Positions 8,815 to 17,763 of a DNA stretch of 64,000 nucleotides are shown here, in pieces. The translations under genes were made by a program, and so were the position numbers. Within the stretch, counting starts at the first letter, position 1. Each line of letters opens with the position of its first letter. Location of the stretch: the NCBI GenBank assembly GCA_963752605.1, contig CAVVYW010000006.1:248001-312000 (forward strand), written 5' to 3'. Origin of the DNA: CAVVYW01 sp963752605 (GTDB taxonomy: Bacteria > Actinomycetota > Thermoleophilia > Solirubrobacterales > 70-9). The notes under the pieces were generated by a model that was not told the origin of the DNA, did not search any database, and was given only the letters and a program-made list of their open reading frames with translations.

Positions 8815-9810
8815 ATGGACATCCGAGGGAAGAAACTGGTGGTGATCGGCGGCGGGGGCCTGATCGGCTCGCACACGGTCGACGCCCTCACCCGCGAGGA
8901 CGTCGGCGAGATCTTAGTGTTCGACAACTTCAGCCGAGGGACGCACGAGAACCTCGCCGACGCGATGCGCGACGACCGGGTCCACCTGTCCAGCATCGGC
9001 GGCGACATCACCCGCACCGACATCCTCGACGCGGCGCTGAAGGACGCCGACGGCGTCTTCCACTTCGCCGCGCTGTGGCTGCTCCACTGCCACGAGTTCC
9101 CGCGGGCCGCGTTCGACGTCAACGTGGCGGGGACGTTCAACGTGCTCGAGGCGTGCGTCGCGAACGAGGTCGAGAGGCTGGTCTTCTCCTCCTCGGCCTC
9201 TGTCTACGGGGACGCGGTCACCGAGCCGATGGCCGAGGACCACCCGTTCAACAACCAGAACTTCTACGGGGCGACGAAGATCGCGGGCGAGGCGATGGCC
9301 CGGGCCTACCACCACCGGTACGGGCTCCCCTACGTCGGCCTCCGCTACATGAACGTCTATGGCCCGCGCCAGGACTATCAGGGCGCCTACATCGCGGTGA
9401 TCATGAAGATGCTCGACTCGATCGATCGCGGCGAGCCCCTGGTGATCTACGGGGACGGCAGCCAGGCCTACGACTTCGTCTACGTGGGCGACTGCGCGAC
9501 GGCCAACATCTGCGCGATGACCGCCGACACCGTTGACCGCTTCTACAACGTCGGCACCGGCGTGCGGACGACGATCGGGGAGCTCGCCGCGAAGCTGCTC
9601 GAGATCACCGGCTCGGACGTCGGGATCCGCTACGAGCCCGAGGGGGTCACCTTCGTCAAGAACCGGATCGGGAGCACCGAGCTGGCGAAGGCGGAGATCG
9701 GCTTCGAGGCGGAGGTCGGGCTCACCGAGGGTCTGCGGGCGCTCGTCGAGTGGCGGCAGGCGCACGCCTCCGAGGTGGACGCCCGCCGCCGCGAGATCCT
9801 GGTCGACTAG
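8815..9810 (+). CDS. NAD-dependent epimerase (extended SDR, WbmF/WbmG-like)
   Basis: Nucleotide-sugar SDR of 331 aa. IGGGGLIGSHTVD is the dinucleotide loop, FSSSASVYGD the catalytic strand, NFYGATK the YxxxK pair, and LRYMNVYGPRQDYQGAY the substrate loop. The open frame extends far upstream, but ATG 8815 is immediately preceded by the -10 box and matches family N-termini. The motif set resembles UDP-sugar 4-epimerases of the O-antigen WbmF/WbmG kind. Its stop overlaps the convergent SDR by four bases. Function as an epimerase is likely; substrate not determined. Confidence 0.85.
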   Translation: MDIRGKKLVVIGGGGLIGSHTVDALTREDVGEILVFDNFSRGTHENLADAMRDDRVHLSSIGGDITRTDILDAALKDADGVFHFAALWLLHCHEFPRAAFDVNVAGTFNVLEACVANEVERLVFSSSASVYGDAVTEPMAEDHPFNNQNFYGATKIAGEAMARAYHHRYGLPYVGLRYMNVYGPRQDYQGAYIAVIMKMLDSIDRGEPLVIYGDGSQAYDFVYVGDCATANICAMTADTVDRFYNVGTGVRTTIGELAAKLLEITGSDVGIRYEPEGVTFVKNRIGSTELAKAEIGFEAEVGLTEGLRALVEWRQAHASEVDARRREILVD

Positions 9811-10691
9811 GCCCGCGCCGCGGCGAGGTCGCGGACGCCGGCCTCGAAGGGGGTCGCCTCGAACGACGGCAGCCGGTTCCGGAGCCTCGAGCAATCGGCG
9901 ATCAGCCCTCCCGGCTCCCCCTCGCTGATCCGCTCGAAGACCGGCTCCCTCCCAACCGCCCGGCCGATCTGCTCGGCGATCTCGCGGATGCCGAGCGCCT
10001 CGTCACCGGCGACGTTCAGCAGCTCGAAGCCGGGGCCTCCGGCCGGGCTTCGAATCAGCTCGTGGAGCACCCGCGCGAGATCGTCGACGTGGATCGGGCT
10101 GAGCACCAGGCCGCGATCGCCCTCCAGCTGCACGGGCTCACCATCGCTCACCTTGCGCACCAGGTCGGGGATCAGCCGGCCCCGCTGGCCGGGCCCATAC
10201 AGGGTGAAGATCCGCAGCACCAGGCCGGAGAGCAGCTCCCCGTACGCGTTGACGAGCAGCTCGGCGCTGCGCTTCGAGGCGCCGTAGAAGCTGGAGCAAT
10301 CGAGCTCGGCGTCCTCGGCGAGCGGGGCCTGCGAGCGCGCGTAGAGGGTGGCCGTGGAGGCGAGAACGAACCGCTCGATTCCGTGGACGCGCGCGTGATC
10401 GAGCAGCCGCGCGGTGGCGCCGACGCTGAGCGCGACGACGTCGTCGGTTCCCTCGGGGAAGTCGCGGTCGCCCCGCGACTGGGCGAGGTGGACGATCGCG
10501 TCGACGTCCCCGGGCAGCCCTCGCTCGAAGCCGCGTTCGGTCAGGTCGCGCTCCACCCACTCGACGCCCTCGGCCCCGGGCGGCGGGGTGGTCCCCGGCC
10601 GGATCACGCCGATGATCTCGACGCCCTGGGGCGCCCGCTGGATGAAGTGGCGGCCCAGGAACCCAGCGGCGCCGGTGGCCAGCAGCCTCAG
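9807..10691 (-). CDS. NAD-dependent epimerase/dehydratase (SDR) with probable CTG start
   Basis: Sugar-nucleotide SDR of about 294 aa. The N-terminus LRLLATGAAGFLGRHF is the beta-1 strand and GxxGxxG loop; FVLASTATLYA and SFYGASK (YxxxK) are the catalytic parts, and LRIFTLYGPGQRG the substrate motif. No ATG, GTG or TTG lies close upstream in frame. The best fit is CTG 10691, which overlaps the TGA of the upstream methyltransferase as CTGA, mirroring the ATGA and GTGA overlaps common here. Last gene of the coupled run AsnB, methyltransferase, SDR. Reductase or epimerase role not resolved. Confidence 0.8.
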   Translation of the reverse strand: MRLLATGAAGFLGRHFIQRAPQGVEIIGVIRPGTTPPPGAEGVEWVERDLTERGFERGLPGDVDAIVHLAQSRGDRDFPEGTDDVVALSVGATARLLDHARVHGIERFVLASTATLYARSQAPLAEDAELDCSSFYGASKRSAELLVNAYGELLSGLVLRIFTLYGPGQRGRLIPDLVRKVSDGEPVQLEGDRGLVLSPIHVDDLARVLHELIRSPAGGPGFELLNVAGDEALGIREIAEQIGRAVGREPVFERISEGEPGGLIADCSRLRNRLPSFEATPFEAGVRDLAAARA

Positions 10692-11764
10692 CTCGTGCCC
10701 CCGCTCGTCGCCGGGCGCTTCGCCCGCACGCTGATCCCGCTCTCGATCACGTCGGTGTGGACGACCTCGAGCCCGGCGTCGCGGACCCAGCCGAGCACCT
10801 CGTCGGTGGTGTGGCGCGAGGCGTAGACCGGGTGGTACCAGTCGAAGTTGATCAGCGTGCTCAGCTCCTCCCCGAGGTCCTCGTTCCAGTAGATCTTGAG
10901 GAAGCACCAGTAGATCAGGCGCTGCACGTCATGCTCGCCCGGCTCGATCCCGAGCAGCGGGACGCCCTGATCGAGCTTCACCGTGGCCCCGAGCTCGGAG
11001 AGCTCGCGGCCGAGCTCGGTGATCTGCTCGCTGAACCGCCTGCACTCCTCCACGCTCATCTCGGTGGTCAGGGCGCGGACGTGCTCGTCGGCGAGCTCCC
11101 TCATCAGCGGCTTCTTGCGGTAGACGTAGACGGCGATCTGCCCGCCGGGCCGCAGCAGCCCGGCCAGCGTCCGGAAGGCGCGGGGGCAGTCGGGGGTGTG
11201 GTGGATGACCTGGTCGGAGACGACGAAGTCGAAGCTCTCGGGCGGGAAGGGCGGATCGAGGATGTCCCCCTGCACGTAGTGGAGGTTGGGGCGATCGCCG
11301 AACGTCTCCTGCGCACCGCTGACGCTGTCGGAGAGATCCATCCCGACCACCTCGTTGTCGGTGAGGCTCGCGAAGCGGTGCGCGTTCAGGCCGGGACCGG
11401 TGCCCGCGTCGAGGATCCGGTCCCGTTCGCCCAGGAACGAGGCGAGGCCCTGCTCGTCGCCGAAGCCGAAGCGCCGGTCGAACCACTCCCGCTGCATCGC
11501 GGCGAGCCGGTCGCGCTGGTCTGGCTCCAGGCTCGCCCACTTGGCCCCGAAGGTCTCGGCGCTGGCGCTCTGGTCGCCGCCCGCTCCCGACTCGCCGGGT
11601 GGGACCATGCGTGGGACCCCGGCGCGGATCGGGAACTCGCGGCCGCCCTCGTCGCTGAGGCTTCCCTCCAGCGTCTCCTGACCGTTCGCGGAGGGGCTCC
11701 CGTTCAACCGCAGAGGCCTGTGGTCGCCGGGCGAGACGAGGACTTCCAGGAGGCTGGACTTCAT
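10688..11764 (-). CDS. SAM-dependent methyltransferase with N-terminal Trm112-like domain
   Basis: Class I methyltransferase of 358 aa. Residues 1-60 (SLLEVLVSPGDHRPLRL and FPIRAGVPRMVP) match the Trm112-like fold that often precedes glycan-cluster methyltransferases, though no zinc cysteines are present. RILDAGTGPGLNAHRF near residue 120 is SAM motif I, VVGMDLSDSV the acidic loop, and FDFVVSDQVIHHTPD motif IV. ATG 11764 overlaps the AsnB stop as ATGA; the open frame upstream of it is shadow. Its stop overlaps the following SDR. Probably methylates a sugar intermediate together with the neighbouring amidotransferase. Confidence 0.8.
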   Translation of the reverse strand: MKSSLLEVLVSPGDHRPLRLNGSPSANGQETLEGSLSDEGGREFPIRAGVPRMVPPGESGAGGDQSASAETFGAKWASLEPDQRDRLAAMQREWFDRRFGFGDEQGLASFLGERDRILDAGTGPGLNAHRFASLTDNEVVGMDLSDSVSGAQETFGDRPNLHYVQGDILDPPFPPESFDFVVSDQVIHHTPDCPRAFRTLAGLLRPGGQIAVYVYRKKPLMRELADEHVRALTTEMSVEECRRFSEQITELGRELSELGATVKLDQGVPLLGIEPGEHDVQRLIYWCFLKIYWNEDLGEELSTLINFDWYHPVYASRHTTDEVLGWVRDAGLEVVHTDVIESGISVRAKRPATSGGTS

Positions 11765-13638
11765 GCGTCGAGGAAGGTACGGCACCAGTGCTCGAAGGTG
11801 AGCAATGACCAGAGCAGCAGGCGGCGGTTTTCGCGCCCCTCGATGTGGTCCTCGACGAGCGGCCGCACTCCCTCGGGGCTGAGGAAGCGGTAGATGGCCG
11901 CGTCGGGCGTGAGGATGGTCTCGCGGACGTAGTCGATGCTGTCGCCCCGGAACCAGCTCGAGTCGGGGCCGGTGAACCCCTGCTTGACCTGGTTGGTGAC
12001 CTCCTCCGGGACGTAGCGGTCGATCACCTGCCGCAGCAGCAGCTTGCCGTCCCTGGTCTTCTCGAAGTAGCGCTGGGTCTTCGGGCCCGGCTCGTTCTCG
12101 TCCAGGGCGACCACCTGCTGGAGGTCCTTCAGCTTCAGCCGGACGGGCAGCCGCTGGGCGAACTCGACCAGGTCGTTGTCGAGGAAGGGGACCCGGTTCT
12201 CGAGGCTGTGGGCCATGTTGAGCTTGTCCTCCACCACGAACAGCCCGTGCAGGAAGGTCTTCGCCTCGAGGTAGAGGGAGTGGTTGATGTAGTCCTCGGG
12301 AGACTCCGGGGCACTCGAGTCGGGGAACGCCGTCCGGAAGATGTCCACGGCGTGAACGTCCTGGACCTCCCGCCAGACCTCCGGGGTGAAGAAGGTCGGC
12401 AGGACGCTGTTCGGGATCAGCCGTGCCCAGAACTTGAAGTACTTGTCGACGTAGTGGTCGAAGTCCTCGTTGACGACCGCCCGGTAGTAGCGCCAGGGAT
12501 AGCCGGCGAAGAGCTCGTCGCCGCCCGAGCCGGTGAGGATGACCTTGACGAACTTGCTGGAGAGCCGGGCCACGTAGTAGTTCGGATAGCTCTGGCCGAC
12601 CCGGGGGTCCTCGAGGTGCCAGATCAGAGCGGGCAGGCAGCGCTCCATGTCGCCCGCCTTCAGCACGGACTCGTAGTGCTCGGTGCGGAAGCGGTAGGAC
12701 ATCGCCTCCGCCTTGGCCCGCTCGTCGACCCCGGCCTCGAGCCCGGTGCTCGAGCTCATGTCGAAGCCGACCGTGAACGTGTTCAGGTACGGCAGCTCCT
12801 GGGCGGCGAGTGCGGTGATGCTGCCGGAGTCGACGCCGCCGCTCAGCTGGGCGCCGACCGGGACGTCCGCGACCAGCTGGCGGGTGACGGCCTGTCGCAG
12901 CAGGCGGTCGAGCTCCTCACGCAGCTCGTCGTCGGACGCGCCGTCCTCCCCCTCCTGGAAGGAGAAGTCCCAGTAGCGCTCGATCCTGGGTGCGGAGCCG
13001 TCGGCGCTCGCCACCAGGAAGTGCCCCGGCGGCAGGAGCTTCACCCCCTTGAAGAGGGTGCCGTCGGTGAAGATGTTCTGGAAGGTGAAGTACTCGAGCA
13101 GGTGCGGGAGGCTCACCTCCGCGCGGATCGCGGGGTGCTCCAGCAGGGACTTGATCTCGGAGCCGAAGACGAGCTGCCGGCCCGACTCCCAGTAGTAGAG
13201 CGGCTTGATCCCGTAGCGGTCGCGGGCGAGGAAGAGCTCCTTTTTGCGGCGGTCCCAGATCGCGAAGGCGAACATGCCGTTGAAGCGATCGAGACAGGCG
13301 GCGCCCCATTCGGCGTAGGCGTTGAGCACCACCTCGGTGTCGGTGGCGGAGCGAAACTCACGGCCCGCCCGCCGCAGCTCCTCCCTGAGCTCCAGGTAGT
13401 TGTAGAGCTCGCCGTTGTAGGTGATCACCAGCTCGCCCCGCTCGTCGCTCATCGGCTGGTGACCGGCGGCGCCGAGGCCGATGATGGCGAGGCGGCGATT
13501 GGCCAGGCCCACTGGACCCTCGGCGAACTGACCCTCGTCGTCGGGTCCACGATGGGCGATCACGTCGCCCATTCGGCGCAGCAGCTCGCGCGGCACCTCC
13601 CCGCCGCTCCCATCGAGCACGCCCGCAATTCCGCACAC
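11761..13638 (-). CDS. Asparagine synthase-type glutamine amidotransferase
   Basis: Class II amidotransferase plus ATP-pyrophosphatase, 625 aa, the usual length for AsnB. MCGIAGVL gives the N-terminal nucleophile Cys2, RGPDDEG and GELYNY belong to the glutaminase domain, and SGGVDSGSI is the PPi loop of the synthetase domain; VDEKLNMAHSLENRVPFLD is the late AsnB motif. GTG 13638 starts two bases after the upstream glycosyltransferase stop. In O-antigen clusters such enzymes convert uronic acids to uronamides (WbpS type). That role is more likely here than free asparagine synthesis, but it is inferred from context only. Confidence 0.85.
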   Translation of the reverse strand: MCGIAGVLDGSGGEVPRELLRRMGDVIAHRGPDDEGQFAEGPVGLANRRLAIIGLGAAGHQPMSDERGELVITYNGELYNYLELREELRRAGREFRSATDTEVVLNAYAEWGAACLDRFNGMFAFAIWDRRKKELFLARDRYGIKPLYYWESGRQLVFGSEIKSLLEHPAIRAEVSLPHLLEYFTFQNIFTDGTLFKGVKLLPPGHFLVASADGSAPRIERYWDFSFQEGEDGASDDELREELDRLLRQAVTRQLVADVPVGAQLSGGVDSGSITALAAQELPYLNTFTVGFDMSSSTGLEAGVDERAKAEAMSYRFRTEHYESVLKAGDMERCLPALIWHLEDPRVGQSYPNYYVARLSSKFVKVILTGSGGDELFAGYPWRYYRAVVNEDFDHYVDKYFKFWARLIPNSVLPTFFTPEVWREVQDVHAVDIFRTAFPDSSAPESPEDYINHSLYLEAKTFLHGLFVVEDKLNMAHSLENRVPFLDNDLVEFAQRLPVRLKLKDLQQVVALDENEPGPKTQRYFEKTRDGKLLLRQVIDRYVPEEVTNQVKQGFTGPDSSWFRGDSIDYVRETILTPDAAIYRFLSPEGVRPLVEDHIEGRENRRLLLWSLLTFEHWCRTFLDA

Positions 13639-13640
13639 GT

Positions 13641-15798
13641 TCAGGCTCCGGCCGGCTGGGGCTGTCGGCGCGGGCTCGGGTCAAGCTCGGCGGGCTCGCC
13701 TACGGGCAGCTCGTCCGGCAGCGGGCTCCCTCGCCAGACATGATCGAGGATCACCCTCCAGCCGTCCCCCACCGCGTCGAGGGAGTGGTAGCGGCGGGCG
13801 AACTCGCGGCCGGCCGCGCCGAGGCGGGCCCTGAGCTCCGGGTCCACCACCAGACGGCGCAGCTCTTGCTTGACGGTGGCGCGATCCGCCTCGACGATCG
13901 GGCAGTCGCGCAGCGCCGCGACGTTCCGCGCCTCCGGGGGCATCCCGCTCAGCGCCGACAGCACCGGCTTGGAGGCGGCGAGGCCCTCCAGCGCGAACAT
14001 CGCGTAGCCGGCGATGAACTGGTCGGCGACGACGTCCGCCGCGCGGATCGCCCGCCGCACCTCCTCGTTGGGCCGCCGCTCGAGGAGGTCGAGGCGGATT
14101 CGCAGCCCCTCCTCCCGCAGCTCCTCAACGGCCTGGATCAGCTCGGCCGTCCCCTTCACGTGGCGGTGGTTGGGGGCGTGGATCACCACGACCTGGTCCT
14201 CCCGTCCGTCAGCCCCACTCTCCGCTGCGCCGGCCGAATACTGCTCGAGGTCGAACGCGAGCTGGGTCACCCAGGTGACGTCCGCGCGCGGCAGGTAGCC
14301 GTTCTGGTAGTTGCGGACCATCACGTCCGCCCAGCGTGCGAAGTAGTCCACGCGCTCCTTCACGATCTCCGCGAGGTCCTCGAAGTAGGGGTAGTCCTGC
14401 AGCAGGGCCTCCTCGGTCACGCCGAGGTGGCCCGGCACCGCGATGTCGCCGCCGTAGGGCGAGACCACCAGCTTCTTCCCGGCGAGCCGCAGCAAGCGCC
14501 CCTCCTGCCCGCGCAGCGGCGTGTCGCGGAGGAAGCCGCCGTTGAAGAAGGTGAGATGGACGTCGGCGTGGCGCAGGGTCCAGGCGAAGGCCCAGTAGTC
14601 GCGCACCGCCTCGGAGAGGCGCCCCGAGCCGAGGAAGTCGGCGCGCTCCAGGTCGAAGTCGTCGCGGCTGTTGATCGAGTAGGCCTCGCTCACCAGGGTG
14701 GTGCTGTCGTAGCCGAGGCGCCGCATCGCCTCGGACCAGTACTTGATGCTGATCAGCGGCTCGGGGCCCCAGACCAGCCGGGGGGGCCTCCCCAGCCGGC
14801 GGCGCGCCGCCGTGCCCACCCGGGCGACGAGCGCGGCGATCGCCAGGAGCACGAACGCGGCGAGAGCCGCCAGCCAGGCGGCGCCTCTGCGGATGAGGCC
14901 CGCGGACCACCGAACCGGGGCTCGGAGCGCCCTGACCGGGTCGCGGATCGCCGCCTGCACCAGGTGGACGCCCGTCCGCCTCCTGTTCCCCTCCCGCCGC
15001 TCATGCCCGGCGGCGAGGAGATGGTGATTCGCGAGGCCATAGCGGCGGTACCGGCCGAGCCTCGCTCGAGCCTCGGGGTACTCCCGGAGGAACTCGCGGA
15101 GGAGGGCGATGCGCTTCACGTGGTCGTTCCCGGCGCGAAGGCTGGTGTTGTCGGGATGGCGCCGGTACCGGGCGAGAACCTCGTCGATGCCGGCGAACTC
15201 CCAGTCCAGCGACGCGACCAGGTGGAGCTGGTAGTCGTCGCCGTAGGAGAAGTCGCGATCGCGGAGGCCGATGCCGCGGTCGTCGAGGACGCGCCGCCGG
15301 AACATGATCGTCAGCGAGCCGATGAAGCAGCCTTCGACGAAGAGGGGCAGCCAGGTGTTCCCCGGTCCGCGGGCTCGTGTCGCCCCACGGGAGGGTCGCT
15401 CCGGTCGCCGAGTCGAAGGCCTCGAAGGCCGTGTAGACGAGGCCGACCTCGGGGCGGGACTCCATCACCGCGACCTGCTTCTCCACCTTGCTCGGCAGCC
15501 AGAGGTCGTCGGAGTCGAGCCAGCAGATCAGCTCGCCGCGCGCCATCTCGAGCGCCTGGTTGCGGCGCCTGCACGGGCCCAGCGACTCCTCGCCGAGGGT
15601 GACCCGCACCCGGTCGGGGTGGCGCCGCGCGTACTCGGAGAGGATCCGCGGCGTCGAGTCCGGCGAGGCGTCGTCGACGGCGACGATCTCCACGTTCTCG
15701 TAGGTCTGCTCGAGCACGCTGTCGAGCGCCGCCGCCACGTAGTCCTCGTGGTTGTAGGCGGCCATCAGCACGCTGACCAGTGGTCGCTTCGTTTGCAC
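13641..15798 (-). CDS. Two-domain glycosyltransferase, GT2-TM-GT4 fusion (one frameshift)
   Basis: Read across one frameshift this is a 718 aa protein. GTG 15798 opens a GT2 domain: LVSVLMAAYNHEDYV, VAVDDASPDST and WLDSDDLWLPSKVEKQ (DxD). The frame breaks in the C4 run 15360-15363; removing one base joins it to TWLPLFVEGCFIGSLTIMFR and RYRRHPDNTS, the normal GT2 ending. A basic linker and one hydrophobic helix (AALAAFVLLAIAALVARV) follow, then a GT4-like domain from LVWGPEPLISIKYWSE to VIHAPNHRHVKGTAEL and FALEGLAASKPVL. The net length is an exact codon multiple after a one-base correction, favouring a sequence error. The last base is two from the AsnB start. Two successive sugar transfers are plausible. 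Confidence 0.7.
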
Positions 15799-15867
15799 GC
15801 GCGTAGTTTGGCGGTCCGCGGGTTCCTGCGCCGGGCGCAGCCTTGGCCCTCGTGCAGACCGATTCGG

Positions 15868-15889
15868 TACCTTGCCGAAGCTCAGGAGG
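15868..15889 (+). promoter_or_regulatory. -10 box TACCTT and Shine-Dalgarno AGGAGG for GT2 at 15893
   Basis: TACCTT at 15868-15873 and a strong AGGAGG at 15884-15889, three bases before ATG 15893. A clear ribosome-binding site is unusual in this window, where most first genes look leaderless. It fixes the start at 15893. Confidence 0.6.
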
Positions 15890-15892
15890 CCC

Positions 15893-17089
15893 ATGCGTAA
15901 TCCAACCCAGCCAGCGGACCAGGGCCTGACTGAGCTCGCGGTCCAGGGAACCGCCGAGATCCCGCACCTGCAGGTCTCGGTCGTGATCCCCTGCCTCAAC
16001 GAGGCCGGGTCGATCGAGGCCTGCGTCCACGCGGCCCGGAAGGCGCTGCGCGACGGGCACTACCGCGGGGAGGTCGTGGTGGTCGACAACGGCTCGACCG
16101 ACTCCAGCGGCGAGCTTGCCGCGGCCGCGGGAGCCAGGGTGATCGAGGAGCCGCGGCGGGGTTACGGCCAGGCCTACCTCGCCGGACTGGCCGCGGCCGA
16201 GGGTGAGTACATCGTGATGCTGGACGCCGATCTGACCTATGACATCCGCGAGCTGCCCCGCTTCATCGACGCGCTCGAGGACGGCGGGGACCTGGTGCTG
16301 GGCAACCGGCTGCAGCAACTCCAACCCGGCGCGATGCCCTGGCTTCACCGCTACGTCGGCAACCCGCTCCTCACCGGGATGCTCAACCGGCTCTTCGGCA
16401 CCGAGGTGGACGACGCCCACTGCGGCATGCGAGCGATCCGCCGCGAGGCGCTACCGCGGCTCGAGCTACGCAGCACCGGCATGGAGTTCGCCTCGGAGAT
16501 GGTCCTCCGCGCGGCCAAGGAGGGACTCGACATCCGTCAGTTCCCGATCGAGTATCTGCCGCGCCAGGGCGAGTCCAAGCTCTCGACCTGGAGCGACGGC
16601 TGGCGGCACCTGCGCTTCCTCCTGGTCCACAGTCCCACACACCTCTTCCTGATCCCGGGAGCCGTGATGCTCGCGCTCGGCTCCCTGATCCTGATCAGCG
16701 TGCTCGCGCAGGTCTCCATCTTCGGCCGGCAGTGGGACATCCATGCGGAGATCGGGGGCGCGCTGCTGGTGATCGTCGGCACCCAGGTGATCGGGCTCGG
16801 CCTCTGCGCTCAGGCCTATGGCGTCTACTTCATGGGCGAGCAGGACACGTGGTTCCAGCGGATGCGGGACCGCTACCGGCTCGAGCACGTGCTGGTCCTG
16901 AGCGGGCTGATCATCCTCGCTGGGCTGATCCTCGGTGGAGTGCTGGTCGGGATCTGGATCGACCGCGGCTTCGGTGAGCTCTCCGAGCAGCGGATCGCCG
17001 TGCTGGCGGCAACCCTGCTCACCGCGGGGGTCCAGATCCTCTTCACAGCGTTCCTGCTCAGCATCCTGGGCCTGCGCCGTCCCCGCTAG
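15893..17089 (+). CDS. Membrane-bound family 2 glycosyltransferase (DPM1/DPG-synthase-like)
   Basis: 398 aa GT2 that probably loads a sugar onto a polyprenyl phosphate or transfers from it at the inner membrane face. VSVVIPCLNEAGSIEA, VVVDNGSTDSSGELA and MLDADLTYD (DxD) form the GT-A core; HCGMRAIRREAL and FPIEYLPRQGESKLS are typical of this group. Four hydrophobic segments at about 265-295, 305-330, 345-365 and 375-395 form a C-terminal membrane domain. ATG 15893 follows an AGGAGG. First of three genes running to 19250, with 2-base and overlapping junctions. Acceptor and sugar unknown. Confidence 0.85.
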   Translation: MRNPTQPADQGLTELAVQGTAEIPHLQVSVVIPCLNEAGSIEACVHAARKALRDGHYRGEVVVVDNGSTDSSGELAAAAGARVIEEPRRGYGQAYLAGLAAAEGEYIVMLDADLTYDIRELPRFIDALEDGGDLVLGNRLQQLQPGAMPWLHRYVGNPLLTGMLNRLFGTEVDDAHCGMRAIRREALPRLELRSTGMEFASEMVLRAAKEGLDIRQFPIEYLPRQGESKLSTWSDGWRHLRFLLVHSPTHLFLIPGAVMLALGSLILISVLAQVSIFGRQWDIHAEIGGALLVIVGTQVIGLGLCAQAYGVYFMGEQDTWFQRMRDRYRLEHVLVLSGLIILAGLILGGVLVGIWIDRGFGELSEQRIAVLAATLLTAGVQILFTAFLLSILGLRRPR

Positions 17090-17091
17090 GG

Positions 17092-17763
17092 ATGAGGCGC
17101 CGCCATGCCGTCGCGGCGGGAATCGCCGTCGTGCTGGTGCCGGTCGCGCTCTTCCTGCTCAGCTCCGAGCGCCGCGTGATCGGAACGAACACGATCGCTC
17201 CGCTGTACGCGGCCGTGAACGTCTTCCCCGATGAACAGGCCTGCGAGCAGCTGAAGCGGGTCCCCGCCGGGGCCGAGCGCGTGCGGCTCAGGGCCGAGCT
17301 GACCGAGACCGTGGTCGAGGGGTCCGACCCCGACTCCTCAATCGAGGGGATCCGGGTCGCGCTCGGCGATTCGAGCGGGCGGATCAGCTCCGGCGAGGCG
17401 CTCGGGTTCCGGGAGGGCGAGGTGGAGATCCCCCTGGACCAGCCGACTCCGAGCCGGGGGCGCTCCGGCCGCAGCCGTATCTGCGCCCGCAACCTCGACC
17501 AGCGCCTGCTGACCTTGTTCGGCGAGGAGAAGAAGCCGTTCAAGGGGGCGCCGCCGGCGAAGCGGGACCACCGTTTCGCGGTGAGCTTCCTCCAGGGTGA
17601 GCCGACGAGGCAACTGGCCCGGGCGGAGACCGTCGAGCGGCGGTACGAGTTCGGCCACGCCGGCTTCATCGGCGGATGGGGGCTGTGGTTGGCCGGGCTG
17701 CTCGCCCTCGCCGCCGGCGGCCTGGCGCTCTGGCTGGCCGCACGCCAGGTTCCCGACAAGTGA
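17092..17763 (+). CDS. Hypothetical membrane protein with two terminal helices
   Basis: Not a family I recognise. 223 aa with an N-terminal hydrophobic stretch (AAGIAVVLVPVALFLLSS), a roughly 150 aa hydrophilic middle likely outside the cell, and a C-terminal helix (GLWLAGLLALAAGGLALWLA) before a short basic tail. The middle has two cysteines, at about residues 44 and 132. ATG 17092 lies two bases after the GT2 stop, and its TGA overlaps the GTG of the following DUF2142 gene, so it is co-translated with membrane glycosyltransferases. It may be an accessory subunit of that export or glycosylation step; this is inferred from position only. Confidence 0.65.
   Translation: MRRRHAVAAGIAVVLVPVALFLLSSERRVIGTNTIAPLYAAVNVFPDEQACEQLKRVPAGAERVRLRAELTETVVEGSDPDSSIEGIRVALGDSSGRISSGEALGFREGEVEIPLDQPTPSRGRSGRSRICARNLDQRLLTLFGEEKKPFKGAPPAKRDHRFAVSFLQGEPTRQLARAETVERRYEFGHAGFIGGWGLWLAGLLALAAGGLALWLAARQVPDK

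Noticed and set aside
11845..13743. 632 aa plus-strand open frame
   Set aside because: It is antisense to the clearly real AsnB gene and has low-complexity composition.
13740..15602. 620 aa plus-strand open frame
   Set aside because: It is antisense to the GT2-TM-GT4 fusion and shows no recognisable domain.
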